Source: Novosphingobium arvoryzae (GTDB lineage Bacteria; Pseudomonadota; Alphaproteobacteria; Sphingomonadales; Sphingomonadaceae). Taken from it: 64,000 nucleotides of DNA. The stretch covers positions 1 to 64,000 of the forward strand of contig NZ_BMZD01000003.1 of assembly GCF_014652615.1 (NCBI RefSeq), read 5' to 3'. The notes beneath the pieces are model-generated. The model was not told the origin of the DNA, did not search any database, and saw only the letters and a program-made list of their open reading frames with translations. Of the stretch, positions 25,988 through 34,253 are shown one piece after another. Position 1 is the first letter of the stretch; every line of letters starts with the position of its first letter. A program made the translations under genes and the position numbers.

Positions 25988-26581
25988 GTGGAGGAAGAAG
26001 GCTGGTTGGAACTGCTGGCCATGGGGCTGGCGTTCGATTGCCTCGAACTGGCACCGCGCCGGGCGATCCACCATGCCGTCCCCGGTCACCCGCTGGGGCT
26101 GGAGAGCGTGCCGGGCGGCGAAGTGGTGGTGCTGCAACCCGGGCCGCACCTGATCGACGGGGCGGGCATGCTGCCGGTGGTGCGGATGCTGGCTGGGCTG
26201 GGCGCTGCGCTCAGCACGCTGCCCGGTGCGCTGGCGGTGTGCTGGGGACCGGCGGGAACCTGCATGGCCCCCGATTATTATCAGCGGGTGGTCGGCAACT
26301 GGCTGGCGGGCGGGGCATTTCCCGCACTGGGGCTGACGATGCTGCACCGGACCGCGGATGGCGCGATGGAATCGCGCGGGCTGGCCTTCATGACCGGGCA
26401 GGAACTGCGGTTTGAACCCGCAGCGGGCATTTCGCCGCAACAGGCCGGACAGATCGCGCTGCGGCTGGTTCACGTGCTGGTGGAACATGGGCCGGTGCTG
26501 ACGGCGCAGGCCCTGTCCGGCCCGGCTGGCGAACATCTGCGGGCAGAGCCTGACGGACCGGTCCTGCGGGTGCGGATGTGA
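25988..26581 (+). CDS. Hypothetical protein, probably longer at the N-terminus
   Basis: I do not recognise this protein. The first conventional start in frame is GTG 25988, giving 197 aa. However, the same frame stays open back to a stop at 25787-25789 with clearly coding GC-rich codon use (IIVAAHDIAGGPGVAGSGG and onward), and no ATG, GTG or TTG occurs there. A run of six G at the very beginning (25797-25802), preceded by GTG at 25795 and an AAAGGG site, suggests that a one-base change has detached the true start. The protein is soluble and mixed alpha/beta, with landmarks ALAVCWGPAGTCMAPDYYQR and GLAFMTGQELRFEP. It overlaps the next gene by 4 bases, so the two are translationally coupled. 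Confidence 0.6.
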   Translation: MEEEGWLELLAMGLAFDCLELAPRRAIHHAVPGHPLGLESVPGGEVVVLQPGPHLIDGAGMLPVVRMLAGLGAALSTLPGALAVCWGPAGTCMAPDYYQRVVGNWLAGGAFPALGLTMLHRTADGAMESRGLAFMTGQELRFEPAAGISPQQAGQIALRLVHVLVEHGPVLTAQALSGPAGEHLRAEPDGPVLRVRM

Positions 26582-27120
26582 GTGTTCCGGCGGTTCCGGG
26601 CAAGCGGGCGCAGCTGTCGTTCCGGGCGGTGAACCAGCGCGACGCGCCCGGCTATGATCCCGGGCTGCAACGCCACCACATCCTCCCGCGCCAGGTGCTG
26701 ACCCGGCCCAGCCTGACGCCGATGCTGCGCGAACTGGGCAAGGACCGGATCGGGTTTGACGATTTCCGCCGCAATGGCCTGTTGCTGCCCGCGAATGACC
26801 AGGCGGCGGTGCGGATCGGACTGCCGCTGCACCGGGGGCCGCACCGGACCTATAACGAGCTGGTGCTGGAACGGATCGGCCAGATCGAGGCGGGCTGGTC
26901 CGTGCAGCGCCGCCGCGCGCCGGAACTGGCGCTGGGCGACGCGCTGATGCGGCTGGAGCTGTTGCAGCGGGCGCTGCGCCGGCGCCTGCTCGACCAGCGC
27001 CGCCGGATGCGGCTCAACACCCGCGATCCGCTGGGGCAAGGCCCGCTGGGGCAGGGCGTGGACTTTACCGAGCTGGACGCGATGGCCGCGCTGCTCTGGC
27101 CGGAAACCGCAGAAGAGTAG
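26578..27120 (+). CDS. AHH-domain (HNH/EndoVII-like) nuclease, stand-alone, 180 aa
   Basis: The motif LQRHHILPRQV (His33-His34), the downstream NGLLLPANDQ (Asn66) and LHRGPHRTYNEL (His85, His89) match the AHH clade of the HNH/endonuclease VII superfamily, whose members are metal-dependent nucleases often used as toxins. There is no signal peptide or export leader, so this form would act inside the cell that makes it. The C-terminal half is Arg-rich and helical. It begins with GTG inside the stop of the upstream unknown gene (GTGA overlap), which makes that gene product its likely partner or inhibitor (inference). Confidence 0.7.
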   Translation: MSVPAVPGKRAQLSFRAVNQRDAPGYDPGLQRHHILPRQVLTRPSLTPMLRELGKDRIGFDDFRRNGLLLPANDQAAVRIGLPLHRGPHRTYNELVLERIGQIEAGWSVQRRRAPELALGDALMRLELLQRALRRRLLDQRRRMRLNTRDPLGQGPLGQGVDFTELDAMAALLWPETAEE

Positions 27121-27156
27121 CGCTCCCGCCCCGTCAGGAGCGGGAGCAGTGCCGGA

Positions 27157-28137
27157 TCACGCCAGCGTCATGCGGGCCTTGGCGGCCAGTTCCTTGCGGG
27201 CTTCGTTGTATTCGGCTTCCAGCCGGTCGACGCGCTGGGCGACGGTTTCGACCGACTTGACCGCGCCGATGCCCTGGCCCGAACCCCAGATGTCCTTCCA
27301 CGCCTTGGCTTCGGTGTTGCCGCCAGAGCCGAAGTTCATCTTGCTGGGGTCGCTCTGCGGCAGGTTGTCGGGATCGAGGCCAGCGGCGACGATCGACGGG
27401 CGCAGGTAGTTGCCGTGAACCCCGGTGAACAGGTTGGAATAGACGATGTCCGAGGCGCTGCCCTGCACGATCGCGTCCTTGTAACGCTGGTCGGCATTGG
27501 CCTCTGCCGTGGCGATCCAGGCCGAGCCGATGTAGCCGAAATCCGCGCCCATCGCCTGCGCGGCAAGGACCGAGCGGCCACACGCGATCGAGCCAGACAG
27601 CGCGATCAGCCCGCTGAACCACTCACGGATTTCCTGCATCAAGGCGAAGGGTGAGAGCGTGCCGGCATGGCCACCAGCCCCGGCAGCGACCGGGATCAGC
27701 CCGTCCGCGCCCTTTTCGATGGCCTTGCGGGCAAATCGGTTGTCGATCACGTCGTGCATCACGATCCCGCCCCACTTGTGGACGGCGGCGTTGATGTCTT
27801 CCCGCGCGCCGAGCGAGGTGATCGTCAGCGGCACCTGCCACTTGGCGCAGACTTCCATGTCCTCCTCAAGCCGGTTGTTGGACTTGTGGACGATCTGGTT
27901 GACGGCAAACGGTGCGGCGGGGCGATCCGGATTGTCGCGGTTGTGGGCGGCCAGTTCCTCGGTGATCCGGTGCAGCCATTCGTCGAGCACGCCGGAGGGG
28001 CGGGCGTTGAGCGCCGGAAAGCTGCCGATGATCCCGGCCTTGCACTGGGCAATCACCAGATCGGGGGTGGAAATGATGAACAGCGGCGATGCGATGACGG
28101 GCAGGCGCAGGCGATCAAACGGAGCGGGCAGGGCCAT
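27157..28137 (-). CDS. Nitronate monooxygenase family protein (NMO / 2-nitropropane dioxygenase)
   Basis: This 326-aa FMN-dependent TIM-barrel enzyme oxidises alkyl nitronates or similar compounds. Motifs are PVIASPLFIISTPDLV at the start, PVAAGAGGHAGTLSPF (FMN phosphate site with the family His), LSGSIACGRSV and GADFGYIGSAWIAT. It lies downstream of the Fe alcohol dehydrogenase on the same strand with a 93-base gap, so it may be the end of that operon or have its own promoter. A good AGAGGAA site precedes the ATG. Members of this family also serve as enoyl reductases or acyl-CoA-related oxidases, so the substrate is open. Confidence 0.85.
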   Translation of the reverse strand: MALPAPFDRLRLPVIASPLFIISTPDLVIAQCKAGIIGSFPALNARPSGVLDEWLHRITEELAAHNRDNPDRPAAPFAVNQIVHKSNNRLEEDMEVCAKWQVPLTITSLGAREDINAAVHKWGGIVMHDVIDNRFARKAIEKGADGLIPVAAGAGGHAGTLSPFALMQEIREWFSGLIALSGSIACGRSVLAAQAMGADFGYIGSAWIATAEANADQRYKDAIVQGSASDIVYSNLFTGVHGNYLRPSIVAAGLDPDNLPQSDPSKMNFGSGGNTEAKAWKDIWGSGQGIGAVKSVETVAQRVDRLEAEYNEARKELAAKARMTLA

Positions 28138-28230
28138 GAAGTTCCTCTCAAAACATGGTTTGGGTTTTAGTATGAGACGTAATGCGGCCTGTCGAGCGGA
28201 CTTTGGTCCCGCCCCGGCTGCACTTTGGTG

Positions 28231-29388
28231 TCAGTCCCACGCCTGCGCATAGAGCGCCGCGATCTCCGCCGCGTCCGGCACGCGCGGGTTGTTGGCGGGC
28301 GAGCCGGAGGCCAGCGCCTGCGCCGCCATCAGCGGCACCAGATCGTCCCAGCGATCCCTGGCGATGCCATAGGCGGCGGGGGTGGGGACGGATAGGTCGG
28401 CGTTGATCCGGTGCAGCGCCTCCACCAGCCGGCCCACGGCAGACTGGTCGCTTTCGCTGTCGTCGGCGATCCCCATGGCCCGGGCGCAGGTGGCATAGCG
28501 CGGCAGCGCGGCGGGGGCGGACCACTGCGTCACTACCGGCATCAGCATCGCGTTGGACAGGCCGTGGCTGACATGGAAATGCGCCCCGATAGGCCGGCTC
28601 ATCCCGTGGACCAGCGCGACCGAGGCGTTGGAGAAGGCGATGCCCCCTTGCAGCGCGCCCAGCATCAGCGCCTCGCGCGCAGGCCGGTTGCCGGGATCGG
28701 CGCAGGCCAGCGGCAGGTTGGGCCAGATCAGCCGCATGGCCGAAAGCGCGGCGGCGTCCGAGAACGGATTGGCGCGGCGCGAGACATAGGCTTCGACCGC
28801 GTGAACCAGGCTGTCGATCCCGGTATCGGCGGTCAGCCGCGCGGGCTTGGTGAGGGTCAATTCGTAATCGAGGATCGCGATGCTGGGCAGGTAGGCCAGC
28901 CCCATGCACAGCATCTTCTCGTCGGTCGCGGCATCGGTGATGACGGTGACGCGGGTTGCCTCCGATCCGGTCCCGGCAGTGGTCGGGATCGCGACGATGG
29001 GCAGGGCGGGCGCGTCTTCCTGATGCGGGGCTTTGAGCGCGGTGATGGGCAGATCGCGTGCGGCCTTTACCGCGACGACTTTGGCGGTGTCGATCGAACT
29101 GCCGCCGCCCAGGCCGATCACGCAGTCATGGTCGCCTTCGCGCAGAAAGGCCGTCGCCGCCTCGACCGAAGTGACGGTCGGGTCGGGCACGACGCCGGTG
29201 AAGGCGCGGGGCTGCAATCCGGCGGCGGTGAGGATCGTCTCCACCCGCTCCAGCACGCCGGACGACGCCATCCACCCGTCGGTGACGATCAGTGGGCGCG
29301 ACAGGCCGAACTGGGCGAGCGCCTCTGGCAACTCGTCCAGCGTCCCGGCGCCGATCCGCATCGCGCGGGGCAGGTGGATGGCGGCCAT
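28231..29388 (-). CDS. Iron-containing alcohol dehydrogenase
   Basis: This 385-aa NAD(P)-dependent group III alcohol dehydrogenase has the nucleotide motif GLGGGSSIDTAKVVA and IPTTAGTGSEATR. The iron ligands lie in DTGIDSLVHAVEAY (Asp, His), ALVHGMSRPIGAHFHVSHG (His residues) and the segments around them. It interconverts an alcohol, hydroxy acid or aldehyde. It is 6 bases downstream of the amidohydrolase, so the two are co-transcribed. In this catabolic locus it could oxidise a hydroxy acid to the keto acid or the reverse, but the sequence does not fix the substrate. Confidence 0.9.
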   Translation of the reverse strand: MAAIHLPRAMRIGAGTLDELPEALAQFGLSRPLIVTDGWMASSGVLERVETILTAAGLQPRAFTGVVPDPTVTSVEAATAFLREGDHDCVIGLGGGSSIDTAKVVAVKAARDLPITALKAPHQEDAPALPIVAIPTTAGTGSEATRVTVITDAATDEKMLCMGLAYLPSIAILDYELTLTKPARLTADTGIDSLVHAVEAYVSRRANPFSDAAALSAMRLIWPNLPLACADPGNRPAREALMLGALQGGIAFSNASVALVHGMSRPIGAHFHVSHGLSNAMLMPVVTQWSAPAALPRYATCARAMGIADDSESDQSAVGRLVEALHRINADLSVPTPAAYGIARDRWDDLVPLMAAQALASGSPANNPRVPDAAEIAALYAQAWD

Positions 29389-29394
29389 CGGCGT

Positions 29395-30435
29395 TCAGTC
29401 CAGCAGGTCTTCGATGCCATAGAACGTGGCCGCGGTCCCGGCGTAGAGCGCGCGCTTTTCGTCTGCCGATGCGCCCAGCGTCAGGCGCTTGAAGGCATTC
29501 CACAGGACCGGATAGCTCGCCCCCCACTTGTCGACCGGGTAGTTGCTTTCGAACATCGCGCGGGTCGGACCGAAGGCCTCGATGCAGGTTTCGATATAGG
29601 GCCGCCACATCGCCGCCAGCGTTTCCGATGGCAGGCCCGCTTCTGGGCCGTGGTCCGGCATCCCCGCGAACGACATGGCGAGACCGCCCAGCTTGACCGT
29701 CACGTTGGGGCAGGCGGCCAGATCGTGGATCGCCTGCCGCCAGCCATCGAAGCGTTCGTGCAGCTTGCCGTGATACGGCCCCATGCCCAGCGGGGTGCCG
29801 CAGTGATCGAGCACGATCGGCTGGTTCGGGAAGGCGCGGGCCAGGTCGATCACGTCGGCCAGCTGCGGCTCCAGCACCCACGCGTCAAACGTCAGGCCCA
29901 GATCGCCGAGGTGCTTGAACCCTTCGCGGAACGTGGCGTCGCGGTAAAGACCCGGCGGGGCATGGAACGGCGGCCCCAGCGTATCCGGGTTGGCATCCCA
30001 CGCGCCCTGATGACGGATGCCCTTGAACCGCGCGGTCGTGGCCATCAGCGTTTCCAGCACATCCCGCACGCCGTCGCCCAGCTGCAGGTCGGCGTGGCCA
30101 ATGATCGCGGCGCAGAGGCGCTGGTTGCCATAGAGCCCGCTGGCGCTCTGCGCGGCGACGCCATTGACGTATTCCACCTCGCCCACGACCTTCAGCGCGT
30201 CGCCCGCGCCGCTGCGATAGAATGCGCCGCATTCCATGAACACGGTGCCGATCACGTTATGACCGCTGGTGGTATCGGCGTGGAGCTCGTTGAAGGTGTA
30301 GTAGGGGGAGCGCGCGACGGCGGCGATGAACGGGTGATGCGGTTCCGGAAACGCCCCCATCATCGGACGCAAGTCCCACAAGTGGTGGTGCGGATCGATG
30401 ATGGGCAGATCGGGTTCCAGGATCGCTTCGGTCAT
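29395..30435 (-). CDS. Amidohydrolase-2 family hydrolase (lactonase-like TIM barrel)
   Basis: This 346-aa cytoplasmic metal-dependent hydrolase is of the PF04909 group, which includes several sugar-lactone and dicarboxylate-lactone hydrolases. Metal and substrate motifs are PIIDPHHHLWDLRP (HxH), GIRHQGAWD, IVLDHCGTP and FESNYPVDKWG with its late Asp. A lactone substrate would fit the neighbouring hydroxyacyl-CoA kinase operon, since lactone opening yields a hydroxy acid; this is inference. It sits between the TetR gene (60 bases upstream) and the Fe alcohol dehydrogenase (6 bases downstream). Confidence 0.8.
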   Translation of the reverse strand: MTEAILEPDLPIIDPHHHLWDLRPMMGAFPEPHHPFIAAVARSPYYTFNELHADTTSGHNVIGTVFMECGAFYRSGAGDALKVVGEVEYVNGVAAQSASGLYGNQRLCAAIIGHADLQLGDGVRDVLETLMATTARFKGIRHQGAWDANPDTLGPPFHAPPGLYRDATFREGFKHLGDLGLTFDAWVLEPQLADVIDLARAFPNQPIVLDHCGTPLGMGPYHGKLHERFDGWRQAIHDLAACPNVTVKLGGLAMSFAGMPDHGPEAGLPSETLAAMWRPYIETCIEAFGPTRAMFESNYPVDKWGASYPVLWNAFKRLTLGASADEKRALYAGTAATFYGIEDLLD

Positions 30436-30495
30436 CTGTGGCTTCCTCTCTCGGTGTGGCCTCTGTCGGGCCGATGTGGTTTCAGCTTATGGCGG

Positions 30496-31137
30496 TCATG
30501 CGTCCCACTCAAGCATCGCGGCAAGGCTGCAGGCGATGCGGGTGAGGGTGGTGTCGCTGCTCCACATCGGGTGCGGGCGCGACTGGTCGGCCAGTTCGCT
30601 CTCGCGGCTGGCCAGGATGCCGCCCAGCGCCGCACCCATGAACAGCAGCCGCTGGTTGAGCAGCGGGCGCGAAACGCCTGGCTTCAGCCGCCGGATATGC
30701 TCGAAGCAGCGCAAGTAGCCAGAGTTCCAGCGCCCTTCCAGCGCGTCCATGAACAGCGCGCGGTGCGACAGGCCCAGCACCACGACGAAGCGATTGTAGC
30801 ACTCACCCCACGGCGGCGGAGCGGGGTTGAGCGAGGTGCGCACCAGCCCTTCCACCACTTCCAGCACGCTGCGCGGGCCGCCCTGCGCCTCGGCCTCGTC
30901 CAGCCAGCGGTTGCGCTGGTCGTCGATCAGGCGCGCGCCATCGACGATCAATTCGCGGACCAGGTCTTCCTTGGACCCGAAGTAGTAACCCACCGCCGCG
31001 TGGTTCTTCTGCCCGGCGGCCTCGGCGATCTGGCGCACGGTAACGCCATCGATCCCGCGCTCCGCAAACAGCTTGAGCGCCACCGCTTTCAGGTGCTCGG
31101 CCGCTTCGGTGCGGAGGGGCGGGGCGGGGTCGGCCAT
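30496..31137 (-). CDS. TetR/AcrR family regulator of the catabolic locus
   Basis: This 213-aa repressor has an N-terminal HTH with GVTVRQIAEAAGQKNHAAVGYYFGSK (about 30-56; the AVGYYF stretch marks the recognition helix end), followed by a ligand-binding domain that is helical and has a large hydrophobic pocket region. It is divergent from the kinase operon. Two palindromes and a promoter lie in the 80 bases between the starts, as expected for a local repressor that controls both directions. The effector is probably an acyl-CoA or acid of the pathway (inference). Confidence 0.88.
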   Translation of the reverse strand: MADPAPPLRTEAAEHLKAVALKLFAERGIDGVTVRQIAEAAGQKNHAAVGYYFGSKEDLVRELIVDGARLIDDQRNRWLDEAEAQGGPRSVLEVVEGLVRTSLNPAPPPWGECYNRFVVVLGLSHRALFMDALEGRWNSGYLRCFEHIRRLKPGVSRPLLNQRLLFMGAALGGILASRESELADQSRPHPMWSSDTTLTRIACSLAAMLEWDA

Positions 31138-31150
31138 GCCCGATTCATAG

Positions 31151-31192
31151 TTTGACTCGGGGATACGTCAAATGCATTATCCATCTGGATAA
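31151..31192. promoter_or_regulatory. Operator-promoter region of the kinase operon
   Basis: On the plus strand, TTGACT (31152-31157), a 17-base spacer and CATTAT (31175-31180) form a good promoter. Overlapping it are two inverted repeats: TTTGAC-N10-GTCAAA (31151-31172) and TTATCCA-TC-TGGATAA (31177-31192). Either is suited to the divergent TetR protein, and binding would cover the -35 or the -10 element. Confidence 0.6.
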
Positions 31193-31217
31193 ACAAACAG
31201 AACGAGAGGATGACCGG

Positions 31218-32246
31218 GTGGACCTGGGTGTCGACCTTGCCGCGCTGGCGCGCTGGATGGATGGGCGCGGCCTTGGCGCTGGTCCGCTGGAGCGGGCCGA
31301 GCGCCTGTCCGGCGGAACGCAGAACATCCTGCTGCGCTTCACGCGCGCCGGCCGGGACTATGTGCTGCGCCGCCCGCCGCCGGTGCTGCGCGCCAATTCG
31401 AACGAGACGATGCGGCGCGAGGCGCGCGTGCTGGCCGCGCTGGCGGGCAGTGCGGTGCCGCATCCCGGCCTGATTGCGGCGTGCGAGGACGACAGCGTCA
31501 TCGGCGCGGCGTTCTACCTGATGGAGCCGATCGAAGGCTTCAATGCCACGGAAGGGCTGCCCGCGCTCCACGCCGGGGATGCTGCCGTGCGCCACCGGAT
31601 GGGACTGGCGATGGTGGAGGCCATCGCGGCGCTGAGCACGGTCGATTACCGCGCGGTCGGGCTGGAGGGTTTCGGCAAGCTGGACGGCTGGCTGGAGCGG
31701 CAGGTCGGGCGCTGGGCGGCGCAGCTTGCCAGTTATGCGGAGCTGCCGGGCTGGAGCGGCCCGGAGGCGATTCCGGGCGTGGAGAAGGTCGCCCGCTGGC
31801 TCGACGCGCACCGCCCGGACACGATCCAGCCGGGGATCATCCACGGCGACTTTCACTTCGCCAACGTGCTGTTCCGGCCGGACAGCGGCGAACTCGCCGC
31901 CGTGGTCGACTGGGAGCTCAGCACGCTGGGCGATCCGCTGCTCGATCTGGGCTGGCTGCTGGCGACCTGGCCAGAGGGCGACGCGCCCCATGCCACCGAT
32001 GTGGCGATCACCCCGTGGGACGGCTTTGCCACCCCGGCGGAACTGGCCGCGCATTATGCCGCGCGGACCGGCCGCGACCTTGCCCACCTCGACTGGTTCG
32101 CGGTGCTGGCCTGCTACAAGCTGGGGATCATCCTGGAAGGCACCCACGCCCGCGCCTGTGCCGGCAAGGCCCCGCGCGAGGTGGGGGACCGGCTCCACGC
32201 GCACACCATCCACCTGTTCGAACGCGCGCTGCGGCGCATTGCCTGA
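31218..32246 (+). CDS. APH-family kinase, ACAD10/11- and LvaA-like (hydroxyacyl-CoA kinase candidate)
   Basis: This 342-aa aminoglycoside-phosphotransferase-fold protein has an N-lobe nucleotide loop LSGGTQNILLRF, catalytic IIHGDFHFANVLF and metal-binding VVDWELSTLGDPLLDLGWLL. The same sequence style occurs in the kinase domains of ACAD10/ACAD11 and in LvaA, which phosphorylate 4-hydroxyacyl-CoAs. The start is GTG 31218, with GAGAGG just upstream; frames opening earlier lack a site. It is the first gene of a five-gene operon with an SDR, an ACAD, a CoA ligase and a Zn alcohol dehydrogenase. No LvaB-like small partner gene is seen next to it. Confidence 0.8.
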   Translation: MDLGVDLAALARWMDGRGLGAGPLERAERLSGGTQNILLRFTRAGRDYVLRRPPPVLRANSNETMRREARVLAALAGSAVPHPGLIAACEDDSVIGAAFYLMEPIEGFNATEGLPALHAGDAAVRHRMGLAMVEAIAALSTVDYRAVGLEGFGKLDGWLERQVGRWAAQLASYAELPGWSGPEAIPGVEKVARWLDAHRPDTIQPGIIHGDFHFANVLFRPDSGELAAVVDWELSTLGDPLLDLGWLLATWPEGDAPHATDVAITPWDGFATPAELAAHYAARTGRDLAHLDWFAVLACYKLGIILEGTHARACAGKAPREVGDRLHAHTIHLFERALRRIA

Positions 32247-32256
32247 GGGGAATTTC

Positions 32257-32994
32257 ATGCACAGCGATACCGATTTTACCGGCAAGACGGTGCTGGTCGT
32301 GGGCGGGTCCAGCGGGATCGGCAACGGCATTGCCCATGCCTTCCGGGAGCGCGGCGCGCAGGTCCACGTCTGGGGCACCCGCGCCGATCCGGCCGATTAT
32401 GACCCGGCGGACGGGTCCGACCTCAGCGGGCTGGGCTATACCTGCGTCGACGTTGGCGATCCCGACGCGATCGAGGCCGCGTCGCTGCCGTTCGGCACGC
32501 TGGACGTGCTGGTGCTGTGCCAGGGCACGGTCGTCTACAAGCGCGGCGAGTTCGAGCGCCCCGGCTGGGACCGGGTCATGGCGGTCAACCTCGACAGCCT
32601 GATGCACATCGCGCGGAAATTCAAACCGCAGCTGCTGGACAGCCGGGGCAGCGTGATCGTGGTCAGCTCGATCTCCGGGTTGAAGGCCAACATCGGCAAT
32701 CCGGCCTATGCCGCGTCAAAGGCTGGCGCGATCAGCCTGACCAAGACGCTGGGGCAGGCCTGGGCGCCAGAGGGCATTCGCGTCAACGGCCTTGCCCCCG
32801 GCCTCGTCGATACCAAGCTGACCAAGGTCACCACCCAGAACCCCGAACGCATGGCCGGGGCGCTGGCCAGCATCCCGCAGCGCCGGATGGGCACGCCCGC
32901 CGACATGGCTGGGGCCGCCATTTTCCTCGCCTCTCCGCTCGCCTCCTATGTCACCGGTCACACGCTGATCGTCGACGGCGGGCTTTCCCTCTGA
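32257..32994 (+). CDS. Short-chain dehydrogenase/reductase (LvaD-like position)
   Basis: This 245-aa NAD(P)-dependent oxidoreductase has the classical SDR motifs: [15 protein letters not shown] (cofactor loop), LCQG in place of NNAG, the catalytic Ser in VVSSISG, YAASKAG with Tyr and Lys, and VDGGLSL at the end. In the lva pathway an SDR interconverts keto- and hydroxyacyl-CoA, and the same step would fit here. The ATG at 32257 follows GAGGGG and lies 10 bases after the kinase stop. Confidence 0.85.
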   Translation: MHSDTDFTGKTVLVVGGSSGIGNGIAHAFRERGAQVHVWGTRADPADYDPADGSDLSGLGYTCVDVGDPDAIEAASLPFGTLDVLVLCQGTVVYKRGEFERPGWDRVMAVNLDSLMHIARKFKPQLLDSRGSVIVVSSISGLKANIGNPAYAASKAGAISLTKTLGQAWAPEGIRVNGLAPGLVDTKLTKVTTQNPERMAGALASIPQRRMGTPADMAGAAIFLASPLASYVTGHTLIVDGGLSL

Positions 32995-33008
32995 AAGGAC
33001 CGGACGAC

Positions 33009-34235
33009 ATGAACTTTGAACACAGCGACAAGGTGAAGGGCCTGCTGGCGCAGATCCAGGCCTTCATGGATGAGCATATCTATCCCAACGAGCAGGCCTA
33101 CCACGACTTCGTCACCGATCCCGCCAACCAGTGGCAGGAATGGCCGGGGATGGAGCCGCTGAAGGACAAGGCCCGCGCGCTGGGCCTGTGGAACCTGTTC
33201 CTGCCGCATGAATACGGCGCGTTTTCGCCCGGCCTGACCAACCTTGAATATGCCCCGCTGGCCGAGTTGATGGGCCGCGTGCCGTGGTCCAGCCAGGTGT
33301 TCAACTGCTCCGCCCCCGATACCGGCAACATGGAAGTGCTGGCCAAGTATGGCAGCCCGGAACAGCAGGAAAAGTGGCTGAAGCCGCTGCTCGCCGGCAC
33401 GATCCGCTCGGCCTATGTGATGACCGAGCCGCAGGTTGCCTCGTCCGACGCGACCCAGCTGGAACTGTCGATCACCCCCGATGGTGACGAATATGTCATC
33501 AACGGGCGCAAGTGGTGGATTTCCAACGCGATGCACCCGCGCTGCGACATCTGGATCGTGATGGGCAAGACCGATTTCGATGCCCCGCGCCATGCCCAGC
33601 ATTCGCAGATCCTGGTCGAACCCAACACCCCGGGCATCACCATCGTGCGCCATCTGACCGTGTTCGGCAGCCACAATTCGCCGGGCGGAGAGGTCGAACT
33701 GCGGTTCGACAACGTTCGCGTGCCCAAGGGCAACCTGATCCTGGGCGAAGGACGCGGGTTCGAGATCGCGCAAGGGCGCCTTGGGCCGGGCCGCATCCAC
33801 CACTGCATGCGCTCCATCGGTCAGGCCCAGCGCGCGCTGGAAATCATGGCCCGCCGCGCCGACAGCCGCGTCGCCTTTGGCAAGAAGCTGTCCGATCAGT
33901 CGAGCATCCGGCAGGACATCGCCAAGAGCTTCTGCGAGGTGGAAATGACCCGCCTGCTCACGCTGAAAGCCGCCGACGCGATGGACCGCTATGGCAACAA
34001 GGTCGCCAAGGACCTGATCGCCGCGATCAAGGTCGTCGCCCCGCAGATGGCCCAGACCGTCTGCGACCGGGCGATTCAGGTTCACGGCGGGATGGGCGTT
34101 TCCGACGATACGCCGGTCGCCCGGTTCTTCACGCTCAACCGCTTCGTGCGCATCGCCGATGGCCCGGATGAAGTGCACATGAGCCAGCTCGGCAAGCAGA
34201 AGATCAAGGAATACGTCGCGATGAACGAGCGGTAG
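33009..34235 (+). CDS. Acyl-CoA dehydrogenase, ACAD10/11 subgroup
   Basis: This 408-aa FAD protein has the usual helical N-domain, beta-domain ([25 protein letters not shown]) and C-terminal helical domain ([31 protein letters not shown]). The end carries [17 protein letters not shown], the signature found in ACAD10/11- and LvaC-type proteins. Those enzymes convert 4-phosphoacyl-CoA to the enoyl or 3-hydroxy form instead of, or besides, simple dehydrogenation. It lies 14 bases after the SDR gene. Together with the kinase this points to a phosphorylation-elimination route. The exact substrate length is unknown. Confidence 0.85.
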   Translation: MNFEHSDKVKGLLAQIQAFMDEHIYPNEQAYHDFVTDPANQWQEWPGMEPLKDKARALGLWNLFLPHEYGAFSPGLTNLEYAPLAELMGRVPWSSQVFNCSAPDTGNMEVLAKYGSPEQQEKWLKPLLAGTIRSAYVMTEPQVASSDATQLELSITPDGDEYVINGRKWWISNAMHPRCDIWIVMGKTDFDAPRHAQHSQILVEPNTPGITIVRHLTVFGSHNSPGGEVELRFDNVRVPKGNLILGEGRGFEIAQGRLGPGRIHHCMRSIGQAQRALEIMARRADSRVAFGKKLSDQSSIRQDIAKSFCEVEMTRLLTLKAADAMDRYGNKVAKDLIAAIKVVAPQMAQTVCDRAIQVHGGMGVSDDTPVARFFTLNRFVRIADGPDEVHMSQLGKQKIKEYVAMNER

Positions 34236-34253
34236 GTCGGGGGAGAGGTCGGC

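Noticed and set aside
28411..31155. 914-codon plus-strand frame across three minus-strand genes
   Set aside because: It covers the dehydrogenase, amidohydrolase and TetR genes in antisense, is His/Arg/Gly-rich like other shadow frames in GC-rich DNA, and shows no family motif.
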